A stretch of DNA of 20,067 nt from Microbacter sp049976245. Its GTDB lineage: Bacteria > Bacteroidota > Bacteroidia > Bacteroidales > Paludibacteraceae. The stretch is from positions 1 to 20,067 of the forward strand of contig JBMFIQ010000038.1 in the NCBI GenBank assembly GCA_049976245.1, written 5' to 3'. Positions 7,863-16,511 of the stretch are shown here, piece after piece. Positions within the stretch are counted from its first letter, which is position 1, and each line of letters begins with the position of its first letter. The position numbers and the translations under genes were made by a program. Below the pieces are notes generated by a model. The model searched no databases and was not told where the DNA came from. It saw only the letters and a list, made by a program, of their open reading frames with translations.

Positions 7863-10800
7863 TCATCCGTGCTTTTCGATCCATTGTCGGGCATTCACAA
7901 ATGCTTCGATCCAAGGCGTTATTTCATCGCTCAACCGTCTTTCTTCGGGATAATAAGCCCATTGCCAAGGGAAAACGGCACGTTCCAAATGAGGCATCAT
8001 GGCTAAATGGCGTCCATCATCGGAACAAACGGCTGCTGCATCGAATGGTGAACCGTTTGGATTGGCCGGATAATCATCGTAAAGATATTTTGCCACAATG
8101 TGATATTGTTCTTCGGCTCCGGAGAATTCAAATTTCCCTTCTCCATGCGCCACCCAAACGCCCAACCGACTTCCCGACAAGGAAGAAAACATCACGGAAT
8201 CATTTTGTAGGATCGAAACAGTGGTAAAGGCTGACTCAAATTTGTGCGAATCGTTGTGAACCATTTTGGGATGTTGCTTGTGATTCGGATAAATTAAATT
8301 CATCTCCATCATCAGTTGACATCCGTTGCAAATGCCTAAACTCAACGTGTCATGACGCGCATAAAATCGTTCTAATGTGCTTTTGGCCAATGGATTATAA
8401 AGCAAACCACCCGCCCAGCCTTTGGCAGAACCAAGCACATCGGAATTTGAAAAACCACCACAGAACACAATCATCTGCACATCGTCCAACGTTTCTCTTC
8501 CAAAAGCCAAATCGGTAGCATGAACATCTTTCACGTCAAACCCTGCTAAATAAAGAGCATAAGCCATTTCCCGCTCGCCGTTGGTGCCCTTTTCGCGCAT
8601 GATGGCTGCACGAATACCTGATGGGATTCGGTCATGCTTCAGTGCAAACTGTTCAAGCCGACCCGTAAAACCACGATTGAAATGAAAAGAAAGCGGTTGT
8701 TGATGATAGTTTTGATACCGTTTCAAGGCAAAAACATCACCGCTTTGTCGGCGATCGAGCAGATAAGATGGCTTGTACCACAAATCCCTTAATTGATTTA
8801 TGTTGAGCAATTCCGTCGATTCGAAAGAGATGGTCACGGATCGTTCCTGCTGCGGTGTTCCAATTTTGGCAAAACGAATATCCAATTGACGAAGCACAGA
8901 CTCAGTGACTGCGGCATCTTTCACCTGAACGACGACCGAAGGATTTTCTGAAAACAAAAATGAAAGAAACCAATCCTTTTTCGAAAGCGGCTGTTCAAAC
9001 AATCGATATGCTTCCCAAAAATCCAATGACATTCCACCTTCGGTGTTAGGAAAACACATTTCGAGCAACGTAGTCACCAATCCGCCCGATGAAACATCAT
9101 GCCCGGCCAAAATTTGTTGCTGAGCAATCAGTTCCTGCACAGCCTGAAAAGCACGTGCAAAATAATCGGCGTCCGAAACCGAAGGTGCTTCATGACCCAC
9201 CGCATTCATTGATTGCAATAAAGCGGAACCGCCCAATTGCAATGCACTATTTGAAAAATCAATATAATACAAGCTGGTTGCAGGATCATTGATCAATACC
9301 GGCAAAACCACCCGACGCACATCCAAAACTTCAGCCACAGCCGAAATGATGACCGTTCCGGGAGCAAACACTTTTTGGTCATCATCATAATGTTGTGTCA
9401 TGGATAAACTATCTTTACCGGTCGGTATGTTAATGCCAAGGTTGCACGCAAATTGACTGCACGCTTCCACGGCACGATAAAGACGCGCATCTTCTCCCTT
9501 GTTTTTGCTGGGCCACATCCAGTTGGCACTCAACGAAACACCTTTCAATCCATGTGTCAGAGGCGCCCAAACCAAATTAGTCAGCGCTTCGGCAATGGAC
9601 AATATCGATCCTGCTTCAGGATCAATCAACGCAGCTGCCGATGCATGACCAATAGAAGTAGCTATGCCCGAAATGCCTCGATAGTCCAACGAAACAACGC
9701 CCAAATCGCTCAATGGCAGTTGCAAAACGCCTACGGTTTGTTGACGTGCCACTTTACCCGTCACCGAACGATCGACTTTGTTCGTAAGCCAATCTTTGCA
9801 AGCCACACCTTCCAATTGCAACACATTGGATAGATAATCTTTCCACAATGAGACATCAATCGGTGGAGTTCCAAATGATTCGGTGAGGGATTCATCCACG
9901 ATGATCGTTCGGGGCGGCTTCCCGAACATATCATTCAATGTCAAGTCAATAGGTCGTTGCCCGTCTTTTTGCTCAAAGACCAACCGCATGTCTCCGGTTG
10001 TTTCACCAACCACGTATAACGGAGCCCTTTCACGCCGGGCAATCTGACTCAATTGATCAACAACTGCTTCATCAACCAACAAACCCATGCGTTCCTGACT
10101 TTCGTTCCCAATGATTTCTTTGGCCGATAAAGTAGGATCACCAATCGGCAAAGCATCCATGTGAATGCGCCCACCTGTCGTTTCAACCAATTCGGAAAGA
10201 CAATTCAAATGACCGCCAGCACCATGATCGTGAATGGACACAACGGGATTTTGATCCATTTCGGCCAAAGCACGAATCACGTTAGCCACCCGTTTTTGCA
10301 TTTCGGGATTGGCACGTTGCACAGCATTTAATTCAATGAGATGACCAAATTGTCCGGTATTAACCGATGAAACAGCACCACCTCCCATGCCGATGCGATA
10401 ATTATCGCCACCCATTACCACCACTTTTTGCCCCGTCACTGCGGTTCCTTTCAAACTGTCTTCTTTCTTGGCAAATCCAACGCCACCGGCCAGCATGATC
10501 ACTTTGTCATAACCAAACAATTTGCCGTTTTCTTGATGTTCAAAAGTGTACACCGAACCACAAATCAACGGTTGACCAAATTTATTACCAAAATCGCTGG
10601 CTCCGTTTGATGCTTTTATTAAGATTTGTTCCGGCGTTTGATACAACCAACGACGAGGCGATATGTGTTGTTCCCAACTTCGAGCTTTATCGTTGCGAAC
10701 GTATGAAGTCATGTACACAGCCGTTCCGGCTAAAGGCAGACTGGCTTTTCCTCCAGCCAAACGATCACGAATTTCTCCTCCGGTCCCCGTAGCAGCCCCG

Positions 10801-11576
10801 TTGAAAGGCTCTACCGTAGTCGGAAAATTATGTGTTTCAGCTTTTAATGAAATAACTGACTCAATGGATTTGGTTTGAAAGAAATCGGGTTTATCGTCCG
10901 TGACGGGAGCAAACTGTTCAATAGTAGGGCCTTGAAGAAAAGCCACATTGTCATGATAAGCCGAGATCAATTGACCTGGATTCAATTGTGATGTTCTCTT
11001 AATGAGTTGGAAAAGAGAAGATTCTTTTTTTTCTCCGTCAATGATAAATTCACCGTTGAAAATCTTGTGCCGACAATGCTCGGAGTTGACCTGCGAAAAT
11101 CCAAACACTTCACTGTCGGTCAATGGCCTTCCGATGGCAATACTCAGCTCTTTAAGGTAACGAATCTCATCATCGCTTAACGCCAATCCTTCCTTTTCGT
11201 TGTACGCTTCAATGTCGTCAACAATCAAAATTGGATCAGGTGATTTTTGAATAGTAAAAAGCGACTGATCAAGCACTTCATATTCGCTTTGCAACATCGG
11301 ATCGAAAGAATCTGTAGAAGAGGCGGCATAAAACGCTTCAATACGAAAAATGCCGTCAATTCCCATGTTTTGAGTAATTTCGACGGCATTTGTACTCCAG
11401 GGAGTCACCATTTCTTGACGAGGGCCGACAAAATGGCCTCCTATCTCGTCATGCTCCAGCAATGAAGCATCTCCAAAAAGCCATTGTAACTTGTGAATTG
11501 CTTCCAAATCCAATGATTTTAGAGCTTCCACCGCGTAAATCGGATGATCGTGATCCTTTTGAAAAAATAAAATCAT
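7863..11576 (-). CDS. purL: Phosphoribosylformylglycinamidine synthase, single-chain (FGAM synthase)
   Basis: A 1237-aa full-length PurL that converts FGAR, glutamine and ATP to FGAM, the fourth step of de novo purine synthesis. Order of parts: an N-terminal PurS-like domain (about 1-140), linker and first AIRS-type half with 'SEHCRHKIFNGEF' and the 'LKAETHNFPT' and 'GTGGEIRD' motifs, the second AIRS-type half (about 600-960), and a C-terminal class I glutaminase. The glutaminase triad is C1083 (GICNGCQ), H1196 and E1198 (HLE), matching the C-H-E spacing of the large PurL type. The length is slightly below the roughly 1300 aa of E. coli PurL, as is usual in Bacteroidota. Its promoter (11605-11636) is an excellent consensus match. 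The 3' end abuts the convergent tatD gene with a 1-nt gap, so transcripts probably run into each other. There is no disruption anywhere in the frame. Confidence 0.97.
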   Translation of the reverse strand: MILFFQKDHDHPIYAVEALKSLDLEAIHKLQWLFGDASLLEHDEIGGHFVGPRQEMVTPWSTNAVEITQNMGIDGIFRIEAFYAASSTDSFDPMLQSEYEVLDQSLFTIQKSPDPILIVDDIEAYNEKEGLALSDDEIRYLKELSIAIGRPLTDSEVFGFSQVNSEHCRHKIFNGEFIIDGEKKESSLFQLIKRTSQLNPGQLISAYHDNVAFLQGPTIEQFAPVTDDKPDFFQTKSIESVISLKAETHNFPTTVEPFNGAATGTGGEIRDRLAGGKASLPLAGTAVYMTSYVRNDKARSWEQHISPRRWLYQTPEQILIKASNGASDFGNKFGQPLICGSVYTFEHQENGKLFGYDKVIMLAGGVGFAKKEDSLKGTAVTGQKVVVMGGDNYRIGMGGGAVSSVNTGQFGHLIELNAVQRANPEMQKRVANVIRALAEMDQNPVVSIHDHGAGGHLNCLSELVETTGGRIHMDALPIGDPTLSAKEIIGNESQERMGLLVDEAVVDQLSQIARRERAPLYVVGETTGDMRLVFEQKDGQRPIDLTLNDMFGKPPRTIIVDESLTESFGTPPIDVSLWKDYLSNVLQLEGVACKDWLTNKVDRSVTGKVARQQTVGVLQLPLSDLGVVSLDYRGISGIATSIGHASAAALIDPEAGSILSIAEALTNLVWAPLTHGLKGVSLSANWMWPSKNKGEDARLYRAVEACSQFACNLGINIPTGKDSLSMTQHYDDDQKVFAPGTVIISAVAEVLDVRRVVLPVLINDPATSLYYIDFSNSALQLGGSALLQSMNAVGHEAPSVSDADYFARAFQAVQELIAQQQILAGHDVSSGGLVTTLLEMCFPNTEGGMSLDFWEAYRLFEQPLSKKDWFLSFLFSENPSVVVQVKDAAVTESVLRQLDIRFAKIGTPQQERSVTISFESTELLNINQLRDLWYKPSYLLDRRQSGDVFALKRYQNYHQQPLSFHFNRGFTGRLEQFALKHDRIPSGIRAAIMREKGTNGEREMAYALYLAGFDVKDVHATDLAFGRETLDDVQMIVFCGGFSNSDVLGSAKGWAGGLLYNPLAKSTLERFYARHDTLSLGICNGCQLMMEMNLIYPNHKQHPKMVHNDSHKFESAFTTVSILQNDSVMFSSLSGSRLGVWVAHGEGKFEFSGAEEQYHIVAKYLYDDYPANPNGSPFDAAAVCSDDGRHLAMMPHLERAVFPWQWAYYPEERRLSDEITPWIEAFVNARQWIEKHG

Positions 11577-11992
11577 GGGGGAAAGTGTAGGATTTTTATA
11601 ACTGCAAAGATACTGCTTTTAATCGATTTAATCAAAATGCACCTCTACGATGACGCTACCCGCTAAACAAAAGTCACGGCAAAAAACAACAAGAAAATAA
11701 ACGAGAAAAAGGGGGAAAAAGCATCTTTTCTCCCAAGGTAACACCTCAAAAAGAAACGTATCAAAAAAGAATAAACCTAAAACATGGAAAACCGAAACGA
11801 TAAAAAAGCTATTTTTGTATTTGATTTGAATCATTGAGGTGAACAAGATTTCGTGATAAAAAAACAACCATGCAGCAATTCAAGACAAATTGCTTTTAAC
11901 ACGATAATCAAAGCCAATGATCGCCTTGGAAACCACCATGGCTTGCAACGGTCATGTACAACCCAACTAAAAAAACAAATGAACCCATCACC
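11577..11992. other. Divergent intergenic region between purL and surE
   Basis: About 416 nt, strongly A/T-rich. Next to purL it contains a near-perfect minus-strand promoter (11605-11636). Toward surE there is a TATTTTTG box at 11810-11817 that fits the -7 consensus but has no good -33 partner, so it is only a weak surE promoter candidate. A 79-codon Phe-rich minus-strand frame (11628-11867) is probably chance: it arises from A-runs and covers the purL -33 box. An in-frame ATG at 11954 would lengthen SurE by 13 residues but lies ahead of the normal N-terminus. Confidence 0.5.
11605..11636 (-). promoter_or_regulatory. Strong consensus promoter for purL
   Basis: On the minus strand, TTTG (11636-11633), a 20-nt spacer and TATCTTTG (11612-11605) match the Bacteroidota -33/-7 consensus TTTG-N19-21-TAnnTTTG exactly. 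Transcription would begin near 11598, about 20 nt before the purL ATG. No PurR-like operator is recognisable. Confidence 0.75.
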
Positions 11993-12754
11993 ATGCAACC
12001 GACCATTTTAATCACAAACGACGACGGACTTATGGCTAAAGGATTGCAACAATTGATTGAAACGATGCGACCGTTAGGCGATCTGGTTGTTGTTGCTCCG
12101 GAAGGCCCGCGATCCGGCATGTCAAGTGCAATCACCGTCACCATCCCAACCCGCCTTCAAAAAATCAGCGAAGAAAAAGGCTTGAAAATCTACAGTTGCT
12201 CAGGAACGCCTGTCGATTGTGTGAAATTGGGATTGAACGTCATCTTTACCGACAGCGTCCCTGATCTGATTGTTACCGGAATCAATCACGGCACCAATGC
12301 CTCCATCAGCGTTGTTTACTCCGGCACCATGGGAGCAGCCATTGAAGGATGCATCAATGAAATTCCTTCTATCGGTTTTTCATTGTGCAATCATCTACCC
12401 GATGCCGATTTTTCGGAATCATTGCCGTTTGTGCAACGCATTTCAAAAAACGTGCTGCATCACGGGCTCCCTGTCGGCGTCTGTTTGAATGTAAACATGC
12501 CCGACACGACACCCAAAGGCGTAAAGATTTGCAGACAGGCAAACGGACGATGGACCAAAGAATTTGTTCGACATGTTGATCCACACGGACATCCCTATTT
12601 TTGGCTGACCGGCAACTTTCAAAACGATGAACCGCATGCTGATGACACCGACGAATGGGCATTGGCAAACGATTATATTGCCATTGTTCCAACTAAAATC
12701 GACATGACGGCTTACGAGGCCATTCAAGAACTTGAAACCTGGAATTTTGACTAA
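11993..12754 (+). CDS. surE: 5'/3'-nucleotidase SurE
   Basis: A 253-aa SurE, a divalent-metal-dependent phosphatase acting on nucleoside 5'- and 3'-monophosphates (and, in some species, short polyphosphate), cytoplasmic and usually a dimer or tetramer. The signature residues are all present: D10 and D11 (TNDDG), S41 (PRSGMSSA) and N98 (GINHGTN), with 'SGTPVDCV' at 70-77 and 'YSGTMGAA' just after. I chose the ATG at 11993 because 'MQPTILITNDDG' is the standard SurE N-terminus; the ATG at 11954 would prepend 13 residues with no family counterpart. The small membrane protein gene follows 18 nt downstream and may share the transcript. In many Bacteroidota surE is followed by lpxB; that is not the case here. 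Confidence 0.95.
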   Translation: MQPTILITNDDGLMAKGLQQLIETMRPLGDLVVVAPEGPRSGMSSAITVTIPTRLQKISEEKGLKIYSCSGTPVDCVKLGLNVIFTDSVPDLIVTGINHGTNASISVVYSGTMGAAIEGCINEIPSIGFSLCNHLPDADFSESLPFVQRISKNVLHHGLPVGVCLNVNMPDTTPKGVKICRQANGRWTKEFVRHVDPHGHPYFWLTGNFQNDEPHADDTDEWALANDYIAIVPTKIDMTAYEAIQELETWNFD

Positions 12755-12772
12755 ACTTCACATAGTTTTGAA

Positions 12773-13126
12773 ATGGATCAACTGAAAAAAAACGCAAAAA
12801 AAGAAGATTCGTTCATGGAAAAGAAAAGAATTCCCGCGATTGTCAACAACTTTTGGGTGGCATTGATCCTGTCACTCATCATGCCTGTTGTTTTTGGATT
12901 GTTTTTTTATCATCAGGCTTACAAAGGAGACATGCCCATGTGGGAAGCGCTCCGATTGACCATCCAATGGAAACTGCCCATGTTCGGAAAACTCATTTTA
13001 GTGAGTTTGGTTCCAAACTTGGGCGCATTGTTTTTGTTCTATCACGGGGAACATTGGCAGGCATGCCGTGGTGTCATTGTGGCAACTGCCCTTTATTTCA
13101 TCCTTTCTTTTTATTTTCTAACCTGA
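12773..13126 (+). CDS. Small integral membrane protein of unknown function
   Basis: A 117-aa protein I do not recognise as a named family. A charged Lys-rich N-terminus (1-20) is followed by three hydrophobic segments at about 28-46, 70-90 and 99-116, consistent with a three-pass inner-membrane protein, with a short loop 'HQAYKGDMPMWEALRLTIQWK' region between the first two. There is no signal peptide, metal-binding cluster or catalytic motif. An internal ATG at 12815 (MEKKRIPAIVNNFW) is an equally plausible start. It sits 18 nt after surE and is probably co-transcribed; its stop is only 2 nt from the end of the convergent DUF3467 gene. The uninterrupted frame, the regular membrane pattern and the tight packing argue that it is real. 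Confidence 0.75.
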   Translation: MDQLKKNAKKEDSFMEKKRIPAIVNNFWVALILSLIMPVVFGLFFYHQAYKGDMPMWEALRLTIQWKLPMFGKLILVSLVPNLGALFLFYHGEHWQACRGVIVATALYFILSFYFLT

Positions 13127-13128
13127 TT

Positions 13129-13440
13129 TTAGGCTTCGCCACCATTAAAATTAATGGGTGGAGGCATCATTGGATTCTGCCCTTCAGGAACTTTGATTTT
13201 CCCAAAAATGGATTCGTATTTGGCAATGTTTTCCTGCAAAGCCATCAAAAGCCGTTTGGCATGTTCGGGAGTCAAAATGATGCGTGACTTGACGTTGGCT
13301 TTCGGCGTACCCGGCATGATGCGAATGAAATCGATGACAAATTCGGATGACGAATGAGAAATAATGGCTAAGTTGGAATAAATGCCTTCGGCAACTTCCT
13401 GCGACAATTCAATATTGAATTGGTTCTCTTGATTTTCCAT
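13129..13440 (-). CDS. DUF3467 family protein
   Basis: A 103-aa protein matching the DUF3467 family, small soluble proteins found widely in Bacteroidota with no assigned function. The recognisable core is 'EGIYSNLAIISHSSSEFVID' (18-37) followed by 'F', 'MPGTPKANVKSRIILTP' (42-58), 'HAKRLLMALQENI' (60-72) and 'KYESIFGKI' (74-82), with a low-complexity Pro/Gly tail 'MMPPPINFNGGEA'. It has no signal peptide or membrane segment. The gene stands alone, downstream of pcm on the same strand with a 96-nt gap. A partial -7 match (TACATTTA on the minus strand, just upstream) is too weak to call a promoter. The family identification is by memory of the motif pattern. Confidence 0.87.
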   Translation of the reverse strand: MENQENQFNIELSQEVAEGIYSNLAIISHSSSEFVIDFIRIMPGTPKANVKSRIILTPEHAKRLLMALQENIAKYESIFGKIKVPEGQNPMMPPPINFNGGEA

Positions 13441-13536
13441 TGATTGTTTTGATTAAATTGGTTACTTTGTAAATGTAAGCAATTTTTTGCAACGATGCGT
13501 TACATTTTCCCCATTTCTCACGGCACAAAATGCTAC

Positions 13537-14175
13537 TCAACGGGCTTCTCCCATTTGCATCGGAACAAAGACAACCGGCAAGACGGATTTTTGTAACACC
13601 TGATTCTGATCATCTTTCGTTACAAGATAGAGTGTCTGACGATCCCTGCCGACGGGAATCACCATTTTCCCGCCTTTCGACAATTGTTCGATCAATGCGT
13701 CGGGAACAAAAGGAGGAGCAGCCGTCACCATGATCAAGTCATAAGGAGCCGCTTCGGGAAATCCCTGAAATCCGTTGCCTAAAACAAAGTGAACATGGTG
13801 ATAGCCCAATTCTTTCAACTTGTTCGTGGCGCGTTGATGCAACTCAGCACAAAGTTCCATGGTGTAAACTTCACCGGCCAATTCGGCAAGAATAGCCGTT
13901 TGATAACCCGTGCCCGTCCCAATTTCCAACACTTTGTGATGCGGTTTTGGATCGAGCAATTCGGTCATCAGGGCAACAATATAAGGCTGCGAAATCGTTT
14001 GTCCGCACCACGAAGGCAGCGGCTGATCACGATAAGCGGTATCCCGATAAATTGGCGACACAAACAGATGTCGAGGTAATTTTCTGAAAGCATCCAATAC
14101 CAACTGATTTTTGATGCCTCTTGCCATGAGTTGATTTTCAACCATCCTGTAGCGTTCCTCTTCCTCCAAATCCAT
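13537..14175 (-). CDS. pcm: Protein-L-isoaspartate O-methyltransferase
   Basis: A 212-aa PCMT/PIMT enzyme that methylates isoaspartyl residues in damaged proteins using S-adenosylmethionine, starting their repair to aspartate. Visible motifs: 'GQTISQPYIVALM' (58-70, substrate and SAM pocket), SAM motif I 'VLEIGTGTGYQTAIL' (82-96), 'YTMEL' (104-108), 'YDLIMVTAAP' (145-154) and the C-terminal 'VVFVPMQ' (201-207; VRFVPL in many relatives). The start at 14175 is supported by an AGGAG Shine-Dalgarno sequence 4 nt upstream, unusual in this window; the longer reading from 14232 would place that site inside the gene and add 19 residues. The length is normal. It lies downstream of the ClC gene remnant on the same strand, with a 192-nt gap. 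Confidence 0.95.
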   Translation of the reverse strand: MDLEEEERYRMVENQLMARGIKNQLVLDAFRKLPRHLFVSPIYRDTAYRDQPLPSWCGQTISQPYIVALMTELLDPKPHHKVLEIGTGTGYQTAILAELAGEVYTMELCAELHQRATNKLKELGYHHVHFVLGNGFQGFPEAAPYDLIMVTAAPPFVPDALIEQLSKGGKMVIPVGRDRQTLYLVTKDDQNQVLQKSVLPVVFVPMQMGEAR

Positions 14176-14179
14176 GATT

Positions 14180-14184
14180 CTCCT
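14180..14184 (-). promoter_or_regulatory. Shine-Dalgarno site deciding the pcm start
   Basis: Minus-strand AGGAG ends 4 nt before the ATG at 14175. Most other starts here have only A-rich leaders, so this clear site favours the shorter Pcm reading. Confidence 0.65.
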
Positions 14185-14367
14185 GTTTTTTTTGGCTTTC
14201 AAATCGTTCACATTATGGATGATTTTCAACAAAAATACATCACAACCTGCCCTTTAGGGTTGCATCGTTTAATCTAAGGAATGATTTTTCTTTGAATCAT
14301 CCATTCAAGATTGCATCAACACCCCCGAATAACGGAAAATAACGTTAAACAAATGGCATCATTCAAC

Positions 14368-15758
14368 TCACGAATTGTCTTTGTTTTCCAACGTACGTTT
14401 CAACAAAGTGGTATAAATAGGTTGATTCCCAATGAACGCAGTGACGACCGCTGCTGTAATGGAGGTCACCATGATGGGAAGAATTAACTCAAAATTGGCA
14501 GTTAACTCCATGGACAACACCAAACCCGTTAAAGGCGCTCTTACGGTCCCCGCAAAAATACCCGACATCCCTGCAACTGCAAAAATACCCGGAGAAATAG
14601 ATTGATCGATGAAAATATGGTGCATCAGATTCCCGTACAACATTCCGGCAACCACTCCTATAGCCAGCAAAGGTGCAAAAATACCTCCCGGAACACCCAA
14701 ACTGTAACTGAAAAGCGTCAAGACAAAACGGCCTAAAAACAAAATCAATAAAAAAGTAAGTGAAAAAGGCTGATCAAGCACCATGCGAATGGTTTGATAA
14801 CCACCTCCGATCATACTTGGATCCAAAATGCCGATGGCAGCCAGTAGCATGATGCCCGCCAAGGCATAAAAATAGAAAAGCCGTTTTTTTTGTTTTCGGA
14901 CAAAATCCAAACCTTTAACCAACCCTTTATTGAAAAAATAACCAATCAAACTGAAAAGCACTCCCAACAAAATGAACATCCAAATGGTGGAAGGCGATTA
15001 ATGTTGAAAAATGGTCATTTGAATCACCGGATCGACGCCAATAAACATCCTGACAATGTAATCAGCCGTTGTGGAAGCTATCATAATGGCCGCCACCGAA
15101 AAAAAGAGAAACGAAAATGATCATGGAGCTCTTCAATGACAAAAACAATACCCGATAAAGGCGCATTGAAGGCGGTAGCCAGACCGGCCGCTGCACCCGA
15201 CGAGATGAGCGAATTGGCCATTCCATCCGGTTGATGAAAAACCTCTTTCACCATTTTTCCAATGCCGGCTCCCAATTGTATGGTAGGACCTTCGCGCCCA
15301 AGAAGCATGCCTGAACCCAACGAGAACATAGAAGCAAAAAATTTCACCGGAATAACCCGCTTCCATCTAATCTCCCGCGATCCGTCCAATGCACCTTCAA
15401 TCTCCTGAACTCCACTACCTGCCGTTTCGGGAGCAAAGCGTCGTACCAAATAAATAGCTGCCAATACAAACGCCACGGTGCAACCAATGATGAGAAGATC
15501 ATTCAGAACAACCGATTCACCTTGGTGATGATACAACGCATGTCGCATGTCGTCAAGGTGCATCAATACCAATCTGAAAAGCGATCCGACAGTTCCAGCA
15601 AAAATGCCTATAATGAAAGCATAAAACAATAAACTGAAATTCCTTTTTTCTACTTCCACAAACCGCTGAATCGACTTCCAATACTGATTATTCAACATGG
15701 TGGCCGAAGGATGGTGAAAAATCTTCATTTTCAAATTCATCTTGTCATTTGTTTTCAT
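14368..15758 (-). pseudogene. ClC-type chloride/proton antiporter, split by a frameshift and a stop
   Basis: Together the pieces encode a ClC transporter of about 470 aa without CBS domains, like E. coli ClcA. The first part (frame ending at 15081) has 'GSGVQE', 'GREGPTIQLG' with the gating glutamate, and 'NAPLSGIVFVIEEL' with the internal proton glutamate of antiporters. The second part (ATG at 14979) has 'PGGIFAPLLAIG', 'RAPLTGLVLSMELT' and 'QPIYTTLLKRTL' with the chloride-coordinating Tyr. After 'HDHFRFSFF' the frame is lost at a run of seven T (15105-15099). The -1 frame continues as good ClC sequence (SVAAIMIASTTADYIVRMF) until TAA at 15000-14998, and seven codons later the ATG at 14979 opens the second half in that same frame. 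Two separate lesions suggest a pseudogene, but the break falls in the linker between the two half-folds, so a two-piece transporter is conceivable. The 5' start is uncertain (15830, 15758 or 15698). Confidence 0.8.
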
Positions 15759-16154
15759 GGTCAAAAAAGAACACCTGTCATTGCCTTGTGTCTCCCATTT
15801 GGTTTCATTCGGGAATTTGCCTTGTTGCACCCGTAAATGATCTCCACGGATTTGTCCAACACAAGATCAACAAGAAAACAAAATTAAGCAAAAAAAACAA
15901 TGTTGCACTCAACGGCTTCATAAAAAACAATTTGTTCAAACCTATTCGCTCTCTTTCATTTATTTTATTTTTAACACAACAATGTCAGGGACTCGCCAAA
16001 TAGTCATACATTTGAGCAAAAGCATTTTGGTGGATCGTTTCAAAATAAATTTATTCCACTATCTTTGCATGAACAATAGCCTTTGTCAATGAACACCTCA
16101 GCATTTAGTTCACCGACATAGACCATTGCAACATTACGATTAAATTTAAATGAT
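15759..16154. other. Divergent intergenic region between the ClC gene and queD
   Basis: About 396 nt without a supportable gene, or about 320 nt if the ClC start is at 15830. On the minus strand TAGGTTTG (15944-15937) and TAATTTTG (15886-15879) fit the -7 consensus for the ClC gene but lack clear -33 boxes. On the plus strand there is a better candidate for queD (16037-16067). The roughly 80 nt between that site and the queD ATG shows no recognisable preQ1 riboswitch. Confidence 0.45.
16037..16067 (+). promoter_or_regulatory. Candidate Bacteroidota promoter for queD-queE
   Basis: TATCTTTG (16060-16067) is an exact -7 match. A GTTT sequence (16037-16040) 19 nt upstream is a partial -33 box. 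Transcription would start near 16074, about 80 nt before the queD ATG. Confidence 0.5.
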
Positions 16155-16511
16155 ATGTACACCATAAGCAAAGATTTTCATTTTTCGGCTAGCCACGCCT
16201 TAATGTTTTTGCCCAACGAACATCAATGTCGCAAAGTACATGGGCATAACTATGTTGTCAGCATGTTTTTTCGCTCCGCAACACTTAACGATACCGGGTT
16301 TGTGATCGATTATCTGGCTTTGAATCCCATTAAAGAATACATCAAACATCAGCTTGACCATCAGCATCTGAACGACATCCTGCCGTTTAATCCCACTTCG
16401 GAAAACCTTGCGAAGTTTCTTTTTGACATGTTCAAGCCAACTTTCCCTGAATTGTTCAAGGTAGAAATCAGCGAAACGCCCAAAACAAAGGCTTCGTATG
16501 AATTGGAATGA
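16155..16511 (+). CDS. queD: 6-carboxy-5,6,7,8-tetrahydropterin synthase
   Basis: A 118-aa QueD/6-pyruvoyl-tetrahydropterin synthase-fold enzyme. It turns 7,8-dihydroneopterin triphosphate into 6-carboxytetrahydropterin, the second step toward 7-deazaguanines and queuosine in tRNA. Zinc ligands are H14 (FSASH), H29 and H31 (HGHNY); the catalytic Cys is C25 (QCRKVHGH). D52 (FVIDY), the 'LDHQHLN' stretch (67-73) and E107 (ISETPKT) complete the active site. The length is typical. It overlaps queE by 14 nt, and the two act on consecutive steps, so the pairing confirms a queuosine role over a biopterin role. queC and queF are not in the window. The start at 16155 gives the standard N-terminus. Confidence 0.93.
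   Translation: MYTISKDFHFSASHALMFLPNEHQCRKVHGHNYVVSMFFRSATLNDTGFVIDYLALNPIKEYIKHQLDHQHLNDILPFNPTSENLAKFLFDMFKPTFPELFKVEISETPKTKASYELE

Noticed and set aside
11628..11867. 79-codon minus-strand frame, hydrophobic and Phe-rich
   Set aside because: It is read from A-runs of an A/T-rich intergenic region, covers the purL -33 box, lacks any family resemblance and has no ribosome-binding signal.
15749..16003. 84-codon plus-strand frame opposite the ClC start
   Set aside because: Low-complexity Asn/Lys/Ile content, overlap with the ClC 5' end and no family resemblance suggest chance.
16074..16154. Possible preQ1 riboswitch in the queD leader
   Set aside because: The leader lacks the C-rich loop and A-rich tail arrangement of known preQ1 classes, and no pseudoknot could be drawn.
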